A stretch of DNA of 45,741 nucleotides from Gemmatimonadota bacterium (GTDB taxonomy: Bacteria; Gemmatimonadota; Gemmatimonadetes; Longimicrobiales; Gaopeijiaceae): positions 1-45,741 of the forward strand of contig JAJDNI010000028.1 in the NCBI GenBank assembly GCA_022340755.1, written 5' to 3'. The stretch's first letter is position 1, and every line of letters begins with the position of its first letter. Of this stretch, positions 17,749-26,774 are shown piece by piece. A model generated the notes under the pieces. That model did no database searches and had not been told where the DNA came from. It saw only the letters and a list, made by a program, of their open reading frames with translations. Position numbers and translations under genes: made by a program.

Positions 17749-18996
17749 TCACGTCTTCCGCATCACTTCACTCAGCGCACTGGCCGCCCGCTCGATGTCC
17801 GACTCGTCGTTGAAGATGTGCGTGGAGATCCGGATGGCGTTGTACTGGGCGCTGCCGCGCTTCAGCACCACGTCGTAGTCGTTCGCGAGCGTGGCCCGCA
17901 CCTTACCGGCGTCCCCGCGGAGAAGCGAGATCGTGAGAATCCCTCCGCAAAGGTCTTCTTCCTCGGGCGTGAGGATCTTCACGCCTTCGACGTCTGCCAG
18001 CGCTTCCCGCAGAGTCCGGCGCAGCGCCCGACACCGGGCCTCCACCTTGTCGCGCCCGATGGTGTCGTGGAAGTCCATGGCCACGCCGTGGGCGAGAATG
18101 CCCGCCACGGAGCGGGTGCCGCCCGACGCCGAGTAGACGTGGAAGCCCGAGCGGAGGGTGAGTGGCCTCACCCGCTCCTGGGCCTCCTTCCGGATGTAGA
18201 GGAGCCCCGAGCCCTTGGGCGCCAGCATCCACTTGTGTGAGCTGGAGGCGTAGGTGTCCACGCCCAGGGCGTGGACATCCACGCTGAGCATGCCTGGCGC
18301 CTGCGCGCCGTCGCAGGCGAGGAGGACGTCCCGGGGGCGCGTCACCTCGGCGATGGCGGCCATGGGCATCACCAGTCCGGTGATGGTGCTCACGTGGCTG
18401 AACGAGCACACGCGCGTCCGCGGCGTGAGGTGCTGCTTCACCAGGTCCACCACCTGGTCCGCCGACGGGGCGGTGGCGGGCATCGGGATGCGGACGATCT
18501 CGGCCCCCGTGCGCTCCGCCAGCCACTCCCAGCACACGCTCCCACCAGGGTGCTCGTGGTCGGTGGAGAGGATCTCGTCGCCGGGCTGCAGCACCAGACC
18601 CTGGGCGACGTGGTTCATCCCCTCGGTGGTGTTCCGCGTGAGGGCCACCTCGTCCAGGTCCGCGGCGAGAAACGCCGCCCCGCGGGCGCGCACGTCTTCC
18701 ATCCGCTGTTCGCCCGCGGCGCCGAAGACCTCCTCCTGGGGGTTGCTCTCCACCTCCCACAGGAAGTCGGTGAAGGCGCTCACAACGGGCCGCGGCGTGG
18801 CGCCGATGGTGGCGGAGTTCATGTGCACGAGCCCGGGGCGGAGCAGGAACTGGCTCCGCACCTCTTTCCAGAAATCCGCTTCGTCAGGCGTCGAAGCCAG
18901 GCTCCGGCGCAGATCCGCGAGATCGCGGCTCGCTCCGGCGAGCCACGGCACCACCGCGGCCGCGCTCATCTGATGGAGAAAGGTCCGTCGGCGCAT
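17749..18996 (-). CDS. Tat-exported class V aminotransferase (isopenicillin-N epimerase-like)
   Basis: A 415-residue PLP enzyme. The ATG ending at 18996 has CAGGAG 8 bases upstream and gives MRRRTFLHQMSAAAVVPWLAG, a twin-arginine signal. The fold-type I core shows LVHMNSATIGATPRPV near the N-terminus, RNTTEGMNHVAQGL (phosphate-binding region), STDHEHPGG, LLACDGAQAPG with the PLP-ring Asp, and SSHKWMLAPKG with Schiff-base Lys255. The family includes isopenicillin-N epimerases and cysteine desulfurases; the exported form here may instead act on periplasmic amino compounds. PLP is loaded in the cytoplasm, which explains Tat export of a folded protein. Neighbours give no pathway. The 186-base gap upstream holds no gene, only a weak CGACCC/GGGTCG hairpin at 19133-19150. 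Confidence 0.88.
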   Translation of the reverse strand: MRRRTFLHQMSAAAVVPWLAGASRDLADLRRSLASTPDEADFWKEVRSQFLLRPGLVHMNSATIGATPRPVVSAFTDFLWEVESNPQEEVFGAAGEQRMEDVRARGAAFLAADLDEVALTRNTTEGMNHVAQGLVLQPGDEILSTDHEHPGGSVCWEWLAERTGAEIVRIPMPATAPSADQVVDLVKQHLTPRTRVCSFSHVSTITGLVMPMAAIAEVTRPRDVLLACDGAQAPGMLSVDVHALGVDTYASSSHKWMLAPKGSGLLYIRKEAQERVRPLTLRSGFHVYSASGGTRSVAGILAHGVAMDFHDTIGRDKVEARCRALRRTLREALADVEGVKILTPEEEDLCGGILTISLLRGDAGKVRATLANDYDVVLKRGSAQYNAIRISTHIFNDESDIERAASALSEVMRKT

Positions 18997-19182
18997 CAGG
19001 GTGCTCCTGGGGCTTCGGTAGGGGCGCGACCCTTCTCTTAAAGCCCGTTGCGACCCGATGCGCAAGAGTGGGGCCCCAGAGCGTAAGCAAGCTCAGGGCT
19101 TTGGGGTGGGGCCGAATCGCTTCGGGCGGTGGCGACCCGCCCCTGGGTCGGAGCGGTCCCGGCCAGCGAGCGCAGTCAGCCC

Positions 19183-20199
19183 CTACCGGCACTCCTTATC
19201 GAAGGGAGAGCGAGCGATGACGTACCGCCGGGGCACCAGCTTCTTCTGTCCGCGGATCATGTCCTTGATGAAGTCCCTCGTGTAGATGCGGACCGCCAGG
19301 GGGTGGGCGAACGTTGACATCTCGAAGATCTCGACACGCTCGATCTGATCCATCCACAGGGCCTGCAGGCGCCACTTGTTGAACCGCGACTCGTCGACGA
19401 TGATGCAGGCGATCCTGGAGAACTGACGGGAGCCGAGGCGTAGCTTCAGGACGTCGAGAATCGTCCCATGGTTCCTGTATTTGCTGACAAGCTCGTCCCG
19501 GTCGAGAACGGGCGTCGGGCCGTACCGGCGGCTCTCCAGGCGTGCGTCGATGCGCTCTTTCTGACGATCGATCATGCGCTGCGCGATGGGATCCGGGCGC
19601 AGGGCGAACTCCAGCGTGGTGTCCCGCACGGGCTCGAACGTGACGCTCACCGGAAGGAACCCGAAGCTCGTCACCCGCACGGTCAGCGGCTTCAGCGTCG
19701 GTACCTTGCCCAGGTCGAAGCGCCCGAGAGGATCCGTATCGTCTTCCAGGTCGGGGGTGCCGCGCACGTCGGCGTCCATGAGCCAGGTGTCCAGCTTCGC
19801 ATCCCGCACCCTCCCGCGGATCCGCGCTCTGGACTTCGGGGCCCGGACGGTCAGGGTGTCGAGCTCTATGGGCGCCACCCCCACCTGGATGAGGACCGTC
19901 GTATCCCGCGTCACGTAGATCGGGACCTCTGTGGTCGCGTAGCCGAGCCCTCGGGCGATCAACGTGTGGGAGCCCGGCGGCACGTTCGAGATGCGGAAGC
20001 GGCCTTGGGCGTCGGTGATCACCAACCTGTGGCCCACCATCACGACGTCGATGCCGGGCACGCCGACACGGGTAGCGGCCGACACGACCCGGCCGTCCAC
20101 CACGAAGCGCTCCTGGGCTCCGGCTCGCGCCGCCGAGGCACCCACGCACAGGACGGCGCCCATCAGGCCCACCAGGCGGGAAATCCGCGACCGGATCAT
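19183..20199 (-). CDS. Exported carboxypeptidase-regulatory-like domain protein
   Basis: A 338-residue protein whose ATG overlaps the stop of the upstream propeller gene by 4 bases (ATGA), so translation is coupled. The signal peptide is LVGLMGAVLCVGASAARAGAQ. Residues ~28-110 are a carboxypeptidase-regulatory-like beta-sandwich (VDGRVVSAATRVGVPGIDV, ITDAQGRFRISNVPPGSHT, IARGLGYATTEVPIYV) of the kind that precedes TonB-receptor plugs. A second similar repeat follows at ~120-200 (IRGRVRDAKLDTWLMDADV ... GRFDLGKVPTLKPLTVRVT). The C-terminal third resembles a plug domain (ILDVLKLRLGSRQFSRIACIIVDESRF, ERVEIFEMST) but no barrel follows, so it may be a stand-alone partner of an outer-membrane complex. 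The role is unknown. Confidence 0.75.
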   Translation of the reverse strand: MIRSRISRLVGLMGAVLCVGASAARAGAQERFVVDGRVVSAATRVGVPGIDVVMVGHRLVITDAQGRFRISNVPPGSHTLIARGLGYATTEVPIYVTRDTTVLIQVGVAPIELDTLTVRAPKSRARIRGRVRDAKLDTWLMDADVRGTPDLEDDTDPLGRFDLGKVPTLKPLTVRVTSFGFLPVSVTFEPVRDTTLEFALRPDPIAQRMIDRQKERIDARLESRRYGPTPVLDRDELVSKYRNHGTILDVLKLRLGSRQFSRIACIIVDESRFNKWRLQALWMDQIERVEIFEMSTFAHPLAVRIYTRDFIKDMIRGQKKLVPRRYVIARSPFDKECR

Positions 20200-21476
20200 T
20201 GTCCGGGACGCACGATCCGGTACAGCCGCACGTGCTGCACGTCCAGCTCGTCCCGCCATACGCCCGCCACGAAGCCGCCCTGGATGTCCATGACCTCCAG
20301 GTCCGGCGGCATGTCCACACGGCCGAGCCAACCACCGCTCGGCCCGAAGACCCGCCACTTCTCCGAGGGCCGTCCCCGCTCGGGTCTCATCAGATGCACG
20401 AATCCCGGAGCGTCCGGCGGATAAGGCCGGACCCACAGATCGCCGTCGTCGTCCGTGATCAAACCCGCGACCATGGGCTTCCGTTCGGGATAGTGAAATT
20501 CACTGGGATCGGGCACGTCGGGGCGACGGGGGTCCTCCTTCAGCAGACGTTGCCGGAGGTACTCGAAACGCTCCCGGTCGGCTGCGGTTACCGGCTCGCC
20601 GTCCTCGGCCCAGCGCAGGATGCGGGTCAGGCCACGGTCGTGGGCATAGACCCGGATCTCGGCGCGTTCCCCCGTGTTGACGTACACGTACGTGCCGCGG
20701 ACTGTCCAGAATGCCCAGGAGCCGTACGGCACGGCCTTCGGCCAAACCGGATTCGAATACGTCTCCATGCCCCGAAACGTCGCCGCCGTGTCACGAACGG
20801 CAGTACGGAGCTCGGACCAGTAGAGGGTGACCAGCGAGGCCGAGTCCCGGGCAGTGCTCACGCCTCGAGCCAGGATCCATTGGCAGTCGGACGAGACGCC
20901 CTCGATGCCCAGCGGACGGTCCTGAAGCCGAGGGACCACGGGCACGGTCCGGACGAATGCGCCCGAGCTCGTGAAGATGTTGACGCGACGGTCCCCGTCC
21001 GACGCCACCATCGGGTCGGACCTGCACCGGTAGACCGACCGTATGCCCGTGAACTCCCCCGGACCTTCTCCCCCCCGCCCCGCCGACCGGAGAAAGACCC
21101 CACGGCTGTCGTAGAAGCGGATCTCGCTGAGCCCCGCGTCGGCCACAGCCAGACCACCATCAGAGAGTCTCCGGACTCCCGCGACGCGGACAAGTTGCTG
21201 CGTGGGGTCCGTCTGGTCGCTCCCGATGTCGACCACCGGCGTCGTGTCGATCCTCCAGGCTTCGGCACTACGCGCCCAAGCGGGGGCGCTGCTCCGGACG
21301 ATGCGAATGCCCGCGCTGTCGACTACGCTTTCCTGGGCAGCGCTTGCGAGGTCCGAACCCTCCCCCGTGTTCCCGTTGGCGCACGCGGACAGGGCGGCGA
21401 CAAGGGCGAGGTGGATCCAGTATCGAACCGCAGCGGCAGTGGGACGTTGCGGGCGCCAGGCGATAAAGATCTGCAT
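20196..21476 (-). CDS. 6-bladed beta-propeller lipoprotein
   Basis: A 426-residue exported protein. After an unusually long N-terminal segment a hydrophobic stretch ends in LSAC, a lipobox, so the mature protein is probably lipid-anchored. The body has repeated propeller blades: VRRLSDGGLAVADAGLSEIRFYDSRG and later DPMVASDGDRRVNIFTSSGAFVRTV, with GRGGEGPGEFTGI matching the 6-bladed propeller family of secreted proteins. The next gene overlaps by 4 bases, so the two probably work together at the cell surface. Start is uncertain: ATG 21476 has only a distant AGGGAG held in a hairpin, and a GTG at VRYWIHLAL, about 16 codons on, would also give a proper signal peptide. Confidence 0.78.
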   Translation of the reverse strand: MQIFIAWRPQRPTAAAVRYWIHLALVAALSACANGNTGEGSDLASAAQESVVDSAGIRIVRSSAPAWARSAEAWRIDTTPVVDIGSDQTDPTQQLVRVAGVRRLSDGGLAVADAGLSEIRFYDSRGVFLRSAGRGGEGPGEFTGIRSVYRCRSDPMVASDGDRRVNIFTSSGAFVRTVPVVPRLQDRPLGIEGVSSDCQWILARGVSTARDSASLVTLYWSELRTAVRDTAATFRGMETYSNPVWPKAVPYGSWAFWTVRGTYVYVNTGERAEIRVYAHDRGLTRILRWAEDGEPVTAADRERFEYLRQRLLKEDPRRPDVPDPSEFHYPERKPMVAGLITDDDGDLWVRPYPPDAPGFVHLMRPERGRPSEKWRVFGPSGGWLGRVDMPPDLEVMDIQGGFVAGVWRDELDVQHVRLYRIVRPGQ

Positions 21477-21486
21477 GCCGGTGGAA

Positions 21487-21504
21487 GCTCCCTGAGGAGG
21501 GAGC
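21487..21504 (-). promoter_or_regulatory. Hairpin hiding the ribosome-binding region of the propeller lipoprotein gene
   Basis: In the mRNA sense GCTCCCT, loop CCTC and AGGGAGC form a perfect 7-base-pair stem that ends 10 bases before the ATG. The 3' arm holds the only Shine-Dalgarno-like bases near this start, so folding could limit translation. This is inference from sequence. Confidence 0.35.
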
Positions 21505-21745
21505 GACTGACGGGTTATCTACGACGGAGAGATCGAGGCGCGCTGGGAGCCTGGGGCAGGCGCTCGGAAGGGGCCAGCGCGATGAGCGGCAATGACCACG
21601 GTCTATCCGTCACCCAACCCAATATCCGCCCGTCCGGGGAAGCGAACAAGCAGCGTACCCTGGCGAAGGGTATCCGAATTCGGCAGATGTCACTTCGTGG
21701 AGCCGCGTACTGACTGGCGCTCAGTCGCCGTGTCCGGCTGCGACG

Positions 21746-21955
21746 CTAATCCCTGTGAGGGTGCTCGGCGGCGTAGTTGTAGGCCGTATAGGCCGCGATC
21801 ACGTGGCACACCCAGCCCAGCATCCCGCCACTCCCGATCCACAGGCCGGGTGTGACGATGAGCCAGAAGATCCCACGGAACAGGCAGCCGTTGTAGATCT
21901 GTCCCACTCCGGGGAGGATGAAGCTCAGCACCGCGGCGGTTCCCGGGTTCCTCAT
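21746..21955 (-). CDS. Small TM2-like membrane protein
   Basis: A 69-residue protein with two membrane segments. The ATG ending at 21955 has GGGAGGT about 6 bases upstream. MRNPGTAAVLSFILPGVGQIYNG followed by RGIFWLIVTPGLW is the pattern of TM2-type small membrane proteins (helix, GxGQ(F/I)Y turn, second helix), and the tail AAEHPHRD is cytoplasmic or periplasmic. Extending the frame to 22078 would add 41 residues without homology. It is divergent from the MgtC-like gene, with 134 bases between the starts. No function is known for such proteins. Confidence 0.7.
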   Translation of the reverse strand: MRNPGTAAVLSFILPGVGQIYNGCLFRGIFWLIVTPGLWIGSGGMLGWVCHVIAAYTAYNYAAEHPHRD

Positions 21956-22089
21956 CCCATACCTCCCATGCGAATTCTCGGGCGGCGGCGCCGAAACAGG
22001 CTCCGCGATGGACCCTACGAGTGCCGTCCGGGAGTCGTTTCGGCCCGTCCGCTGGCGCGCCATGGTCACCTGCGACAATCTTCTCGATC

Positions 22090-23343
22090 ATGTGGACGCT
22101 CATCCCCAAGCCCGCGATCCAGGTCGGCCTCGTCCTGCTCCTCTCGTTCCTGATCGGGTTCGAGCGCGAGGAACGGAAGCAGATGGAGGGCGCGCTGATG
22201 TTCGGGGGGGTCCGTACCTTCCCGCTCATCGGCCTCGTCAGCTACTCACTCGCCCTCGTGTCCGGCACCGACCTGCTGGCCTGGATGCTGGGCTTCGCCG
22301 TGGTCGGCGGGTTCATGCTCCTGTCGTATCAGCGGAAGGCCACCGCGGCGCAGGACGCCGGCATGACCACGGAGATGAGCGGTCTCGCCACGTACCTGGT
22401 GGCCGGGCTCGTCTACCAGGAGCAGTACTGGATGGCCGCGACCATCGCGGTGGTGGCCGTGCTCCTCCTGGATCTGAAGAAGGCGCTGGAGGGGCTCACG
22501 CACCGTGTCGCCTCGGGCGAGATCGCCACCGTTGCGCAGTTCCTGGTGCTGACGGTGGTGATCCTGCCGATCGTACCTAATCACGACTTCACGCGCTTCG
22601 GGCTCAACCCGTTCCGCACGTGGCTGGTGGTCGTCGCGGTGAGCGGCGTCTCGTTCGGCAGCTATGTCGTGCAGCGTCTCCTCGAGGGCCGTGGCGGCGT
22701 CATGATCTCGGCGCTGTTGGGCGGTGCGTATTCTTCGACGGTGACCACGGTGGTGCTGGCGCGGGACGCTCGTCGGGCTCCCCGCCCGAACCTCTTCGCG
22801 GGGAGCATCCTCGCCGCCTCCGGGGTGATGTACGCCCGGTTCCTGGTCCTCATCGCGTTCTTCAACCATGCCCTCGCGGCGACCCTGCTCCCGGGCTTCG
22901 CCATCAGCGGGTTGGCCGGCGCGTTGGGTGGGTGGTTCGTTGCGTCCCGCGCCGACGGTCCAGATGGGTCCGGCGAGGCTCCGCAGCCGAAGGTGAACCC
23001 CCTGGAGCTGAAGGCGGCCCTCCTGTTCGCCATCGTCTTCATCGCGCTTCTCGTGCTGACAACGCTCGTGCGCGAGTCTCTGGGCCGTCCGGGTCTCTAC
23101 ACTCTGGCGGGGATCGTGGGGGTCACGGACGTGGATCCCTTCGTTCTGGGCGTGACCCAGACCCACACGGCGGCCCTTCCGCTCCAGGTGGCCGCGACCG
23201 CGATCATCATCGCGGCGTCGAGCAACAACCTGATCAAGGCCCTCTACGCGCGGAGCTTCGCGGATCCGGCGACGGGGAGGCGGGCGGCGGTCCTGTTGGT
23301 GGGGCTCGCGGTGGTGGGTCTGGTGGGACTCGTCTGGGTGTAA
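22090..23343 (+). CDS. MgtC/SapB-DUF4010 multi-helix membrane protein
   Basis: A 417-residue inner-membrane protein. The first third matches MgtC/SapB proteins: VGLVLLLSFLIGFERE, then GVRTFPLIGLVS and further helices. The rest matches DUF4010, with long hydrophobic helices and polar turns such as GGAYSSTVTTVVLARDAR. The whole is about 11-12 helices. ATG 22090 was chosen because membrane homology begins there; the ribosome site is weak. The family is loosely tied to magnesium homeostasis and acid or intracellular survival, but its transport activity is not established. A weak GGCCC/GGGCC hairpin follows the stop near 23358. Confidence 0.85.
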   Translation: MWTLIPKPAIQVGLVLLLSFLIGFEREERKQMEGALMFGGVRTFPLIGLVSYSLALVSGTDLLAWMLGFAVVGGFMLLSYQRKATAAQDAGMTTEMSGLATYLVAGLVYQEQYWMAATIAVVAVLLLDLKKALEGLTHRVASGEIATVAQFLVLTVVILPIVPNHDFTRFGLNPFRTWLVVVAVSGVSFGSYVVQRLLEGRGGVMISALLGGAYSSTVTTVVLARDARRAPRPNLFAGSILAASGVMYARFLVLIAFFNHALAATLLPGFAISGLAGALGGWFVASRADGPDGSGEAPQPKVNPLELKAALLFAIVFIALLVLTTLVRESLGRPGLYTLAGIVGVTDVDPFVLGVTQTHTAALPLQVAATAIIIAASSNNLIKALYARSFADPATGRRAAVLLVGLAVVGLVGLVWV

Positions 23344-23423
23344 CCCACGAGGGTCGGGGCCCTTCCGGGCCAGGGCCGATCGAAACGTCAAGGCTCTTTC
23401 TTTCTCCCGCGCCCGCGCTGTCA

Positions 23424-23448
23424 GGCGCCGATCTCTGGCGCCGATCTC
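23424..23448. repeat. Tandem 12-base direct repeat upstream of the BNR gene
   Basis: GGCGCCGATCTC occurs twice, at 23424-23435 and 23437-23448, separated by one T. Each copy contains the palindrome GGCGCC. The pair lies 92 bases before the BNR start and could be a regulator site or a local duplication. Confidence 0.5.
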
Positions 23449-23539
23449 ACTTGCCGCGTCTCCGCGGCATCCATAGGCTCTCCGCGGGAGGCTTTCCCAC
23501 CGGCCCTCCGGCCGCGGCCCGCATCGCACGAGGTGACCT

Positions 23540-26500
23540 ATGCGCACCCTGCTCCGCGTCTTCTCCGCCGCGCTTCTCGCGGCTCTCGTATCCGCTCCCC
23601 TCGGAGCCCAGACCGCTCCGGCCCGGCCCGACCCCGGGCTGTACGGCTCACTCCACTGGCGCCACATCGGTCCGGAGGGGAATCGCTTCAGCGCCGTCGC
23701 GGGTGTGCCCGGCGATCCCACCACGTACTACGTCGGCGCCGCGTCGGGCGGCGTCTACAAGACGACGGACGGCGGGGTGAACTGGGATCCGATCTTCGAT
23801 GACGAGCCCGTGCAGTCCATCGGCGCGCTCGCGGTGGCCCAGAGCGACCCGAACGTCGTGTGGGCCGGCACCGGAGAGGGCTTCATCCGGAGCCACATCT
23901 CCATCGGGCAGGGTGTCTACAAATCCACCGACGCCGGAGCCACCTGGAAGCTGATGGGGCTCGAGCAGACCGGACGGATTCCCCGGGTGGTCATCGACCC
24001 GACCAACCCGGATGTCGTTCTCGTGTGCGCTCTGGGCACCGCCTACGGTCCACAGGAGGAGCGCGGGGTCTACCGCACCGACGACGGGGGCGCCACGTGG
24101 ACGCAGGTGCTCTTCGTGGACGAGAACACAGGGTGCTCCGATCTGGCCATGGACCCCAGGAACCCGCGCATCCTCTACGCTGGGACCTGGCAGCTGGTGA
24201 TCCACACCTGGGGGCGCACCAGCGGAGGTCCGGGAGGCGGCCTGTGGACGTCGCACGACGGCGGCGTCACGTGGACGCGGCTCACGGGTCACGGCCTGCC
24301 CACCAAGCCCGTGGGCAAGGTCGCGGTGGCCATCGCCGCCTCGAATCCCCAGGTCGTCTACGCGCTCATCGAAACCGGTGACGGCGTGCCCTGGAACGGG
24401 CAACCCACGGACCACGGCGAGGTCTGGCGCACCGACGACGGCGGCCACGAGTGGCGCATGGTGAGCAGCAATCGCAACGCCATGGGGCGCGCGGCCTACT
24501 ACTCCAGGGTGGCGGTGTCTCCCGACGATCCGGACGAGACGTACTATCTCACGTCGTCCTTTTCGAAATCCCTCGATGGCGGGCACACGCTGGAGACACT
24601 CCCCCGGTCCCAGGCGCCCGGCGGAGACCATCACGATATCTGGATCGATCCCACCAACGCCGATCGGATGATCGTGGGGCACGACCAGGGGCTGTCCATC
24701 ACCATCAACCGCGGTCGCACGTGGTTCCGGCAGCGCCTCAGCAACGCGCAGATCTACCACGTGACGGTCGACAACATGATCCCGTACAACGTGTTCGGGA
24801 ACAAGCAGGACGAGCCCACCTATCGCGGGCCGAGCAACGGTCGCACGGGCCGAGGCATCGTACGCGGGATGTGGCATTCCGTGGGTGGTGGCGAGAGTGG
24901 TTGGGCCACGCCCGACCCCACGGATCCGAACATCATCTGGTCCACCGCATCGGGCTCGGGGATGGTGGGCGGGATTGTCGTCCGCTACGACGAGAGCCGG
25001 CGCCAGTTCCGGACCGTGGAGGTGTGGCCGGACCAGAGCAACGGCCCGGCCAAGGGCGTGCGCTACCGGTTCGTGTGGGACTCGCCCTTCGAGATCTCTC
25101 CCCACGACCACAACACGGTCTACGTGGGCAGCCAGTTCGTGCACCGGACCACCAACGGCGGCCAGAGCTGGGAGGTCATCAGCCCGGATCTGACGCTCGA
25201 CGACACGACACGCATGGGCCTGTCGGGAGGACTCACCGGGGACAACATCGGCGTGGAATACGCCGGCGTCGTGTACGCCATCGCCGAGTCGCCGGTGCAG
25301 AAGGGTCTCATCTGGGTGGGCACCAACGACGGCCTCATTCAGCTTACCCGCGATGACGGTCAGACGTGGACGAACCTCACGGCCAACGTTCCCGATCTGC
25401 CTCCGTGGGGCTCGGTGAGAAGCATCGCGCCCTCGAAGTGGGACGCCGGTACCGCGTATATGGCCGTCGACTTCCACCAGATGGACAACCGGGATCCCTT
25501 CGTGTACCGCACGCGCGACTACGGTAAGACGTGGCAGAAGATCGTGACGGGGGTCCCGCGCAGCATGCTCAGCTACGCGAAGGTCATCACCGAGGATCCC
25601 GTGCGCCGCGGTCTGCTCTATCTCGGGACGGAGAACGCCATCTACCTGTCCTTCGACTCCGGGGACCACTGGCAGCCGCTGCAGAACGACCTCCCCCACG
25701 CGCCCGTGTCCGGAATCGTCGTCCAGGAGCACTTCAACGACCTGGTGATCTCCACGTACGGCCGGGGCTTCTACATTCTCGACGACCTCGCCCCGATCCA
25801 GCAGCTCACTCCCGAAGTGATGGCATCGGGTTCGCACCTCTTCCCGCCACGCGACGCCTACCGGTTCCGCGACGTCACGGCTCCTTCGACGACGTACGAC
25901 GACCCCACGACGGGTGAGGACCCACAGTACGGCGCGTACCTCGACTACTGGCTGAAGGCGCCGGCCAAGGCGGACCCCAGCGTGGAGATCCTCGACGCGT
26001 CGGGGCAGGTCGTGCGCACGCTCCGGGGCACGAACAAAGCCGGCGTCAACCGGGTGGTCTGGGACCTCGAGGACGAGCCCGGCACCGAGGCGCGCCTGCT
26101 CACGCCGCCGCGCTACGCCGAATACATGGAGGTCCCGCCGGACGGGCGTGTCGCGGCGCGGGGCATCTCGATCCTCATGCCTCCGGGCACCTACACGGTG
26201 AGGCTCACCGTGGACGGCGCCGCGCAGACGCAACCGTTGACGGTGCTCAAGGACCCCAACTCGGCGGGGACGGAGGCCGACATCGCCCAGCAGATCGCGC
26301 TGCTCCGGAAGATCCGCGACGACGCGAACCGGGGAGCCCGGGAGGTGAACAGGGTGGAGGCGCTGCGCGTGCAGCTCCGCACCCTGGCCCGCTTCACCCA
26401 GGATGCCGAGGTCAAGGCCGCCGCGCAGGCCCTGGAGAAGGAGCTCGCGGACACGGAAATGAACCTCGTGGACCTGCGTCTCACGGGTGAGGGACAGGAC

Positions 26501-26731
26501 GGGGTCCGTTGGGGGGCCAAGCTGCTCTCGAAGGTCGGCTACCTGGCGCGTGGGCTGGCCGGCGGAGATTTCCGACCGACGGACCAGCAGGTGGAGGTGC
26601 AGGGCCTGCTGAAGGGACGGCTCGACGAGCAGATCGGAGCGCTCGAGGGGATCATGACGGACGAACTCGGAGCGCTGAACCAGATGCTGAGGACCAAGGG
26701 ACTTACGGTCATCGCGAGCGCTGCGAGGTAG
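23540..26731 (+). CDS. Secreted BNR/Asp-box (VPS10-sortilin-like) beta-propeller protein
   Basis: A 1063-residue exported protein with GAGG 6 bases before ATG 23540 and a signal peptide MRTLLRVFSAALLAALVSAPLGA. About eleven Asp-box-type motifs span residues ~65-730 (for example KTTDGGVNW, KSTDAGATW, RTDDGGATW, TSHDGGVTW, RTTNGGQSW, TRDYGKTW), consistent with a large propeller or two stacked propellers. Afterwards comes a FlgD-like Ig fold (DASGQVVRTLRGTNKAGVNRVVWDL) and a helical C-terminus of ~150 residues. Annotated homologues are often called glycosyl hydrolases or sortilin-like, but no catalytic residues can be pointed to. A paralogue of nearly the same size lies at 40850-44074. A very strong hairpin follows the stop. 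Confidence 0.85.
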   Translation: MRTLLRVFSAALLAALVSAPLGAQTAPARPDPGLYGSLHWRHIGPEGNRFSAVAGVPGDPTTYYVGAASGGVYKTTDGGVNWDPIFDDEPVQSIGALAVAQSDPNVVWAGTGEGFIRSHISIGQGVYKSTDAGATWKLMGLEQTGRIPRVVIDPTNPDVVLVCALGTAYGPQEERGVYRTDDGGATWTQVLFVDENTGCSDLAMDPRNPRILYAGTWQLVIHTWGRTSGGPGGGLWTSHDGGVTWTRLTGHGLPTKPVGKVAVAIAASNPQVVYALIETGDGVPWNGQPTDHGEVWRTDDGGHEWRMVSSNRNAMGRAAYYSRVAVSPDDPDETYYLTSSFSKSLDGGHTLETLPRSQAPGGDHHDIWIDPTNADRMIVGHDQGLSITINRGRTWFRQRLSNAQIYHVTVDNMIPYNVFGNKQDEPTYRGPSNGRTGRGIVRGMWHSVGGGESGWATPDPTDPNIIWSTASGSGMVGGIVVRYDESRRQFRTVEVWPDQSNGPAKGVRYRFVWDSPFEISPHDHNTVYVGSQFVHRTTNGGQSWEVISPDLTLDDTTRMGLSGGLTGDNIGVEYAGVVYAIAESPVQKGLIWVGTNDGLIQLTRDDGQTWTNLTANVPDLPPWGSVRSIAPSKWDAGTAYMAVDFHQMDNRDPFVYRTRDYGKTWQKIVTGVPRSMLSYAKVITEDPVRRGLLYLGTENAIYLSFDSGDHWQPLQNDLPHAPVSGIVVQEHFNDLVISTYGRGFYILDDLAPIQQLTPEVMASGSHLFPPRDAYRFRDVTAPSTTYDDPTTGEDPQYGAYLDYWLKAPAKADPSVEILDASGQVVRTLRGTNKAGVNRVVWDLEDEPGTEARLLTPPRYAEYMEVPPDGRVAARGISILMPPGTYTVRLTVDGAAQTQPLTVLKDPNSAGTEADIAQQIALLRKIRDDANRGAREVNRVEALRVQLRTLARFTQDAEVKAAAQALEKELADTEMNLVDLRLTGEGQDGVRWGAKLLSKVGYLARGLAGGDFRPTDQQVEVQGLLKGRLDEQIGALEGIMTDELGALNQMLRTKGLTVIASAAR

Positions 26732-26735
26732 GTCA

Positions 26736-26774
26736 CTCGGGGGTGGGCGGATGAAGCGTCCGCCCGCCCCCGGG
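26736..26774 (+). terminator. Very strong hairpin after the BNR gene
   Basis: CTCGGGGGTGGGCGGA (26736-26751) pairs along all 16 bases with 26759-26774, with two G-U wobbles and a 7-base loop (TGAAGCG). It begins 4 bases after the stop. No U-tract follows, so it may act as a terminator, an mRNA 3' stabiliser, or both. Confidence 0.55.

Noticed and set aside
20199-21713. A 504-codon plus-strand frame opposite the propeller lipoprotein pair
   Set aside because: It has no recognisable motif, and it is explained by the two minus-strand genes with signal peptides and coupled start.
21690-22229. A 179-codon minus-strand frame covering the TM2-like gene
   Set aside because: It is a different frame from the TM2-like protein and has no hydrophobic pattern.
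22246-23724. A 492-codon minus-strand frame opposite the MgtC/DUF4010 gene
   Set aside because: It encodes a charged, low-complexity product with no family; the plus strand has clear membrane-protein homology.
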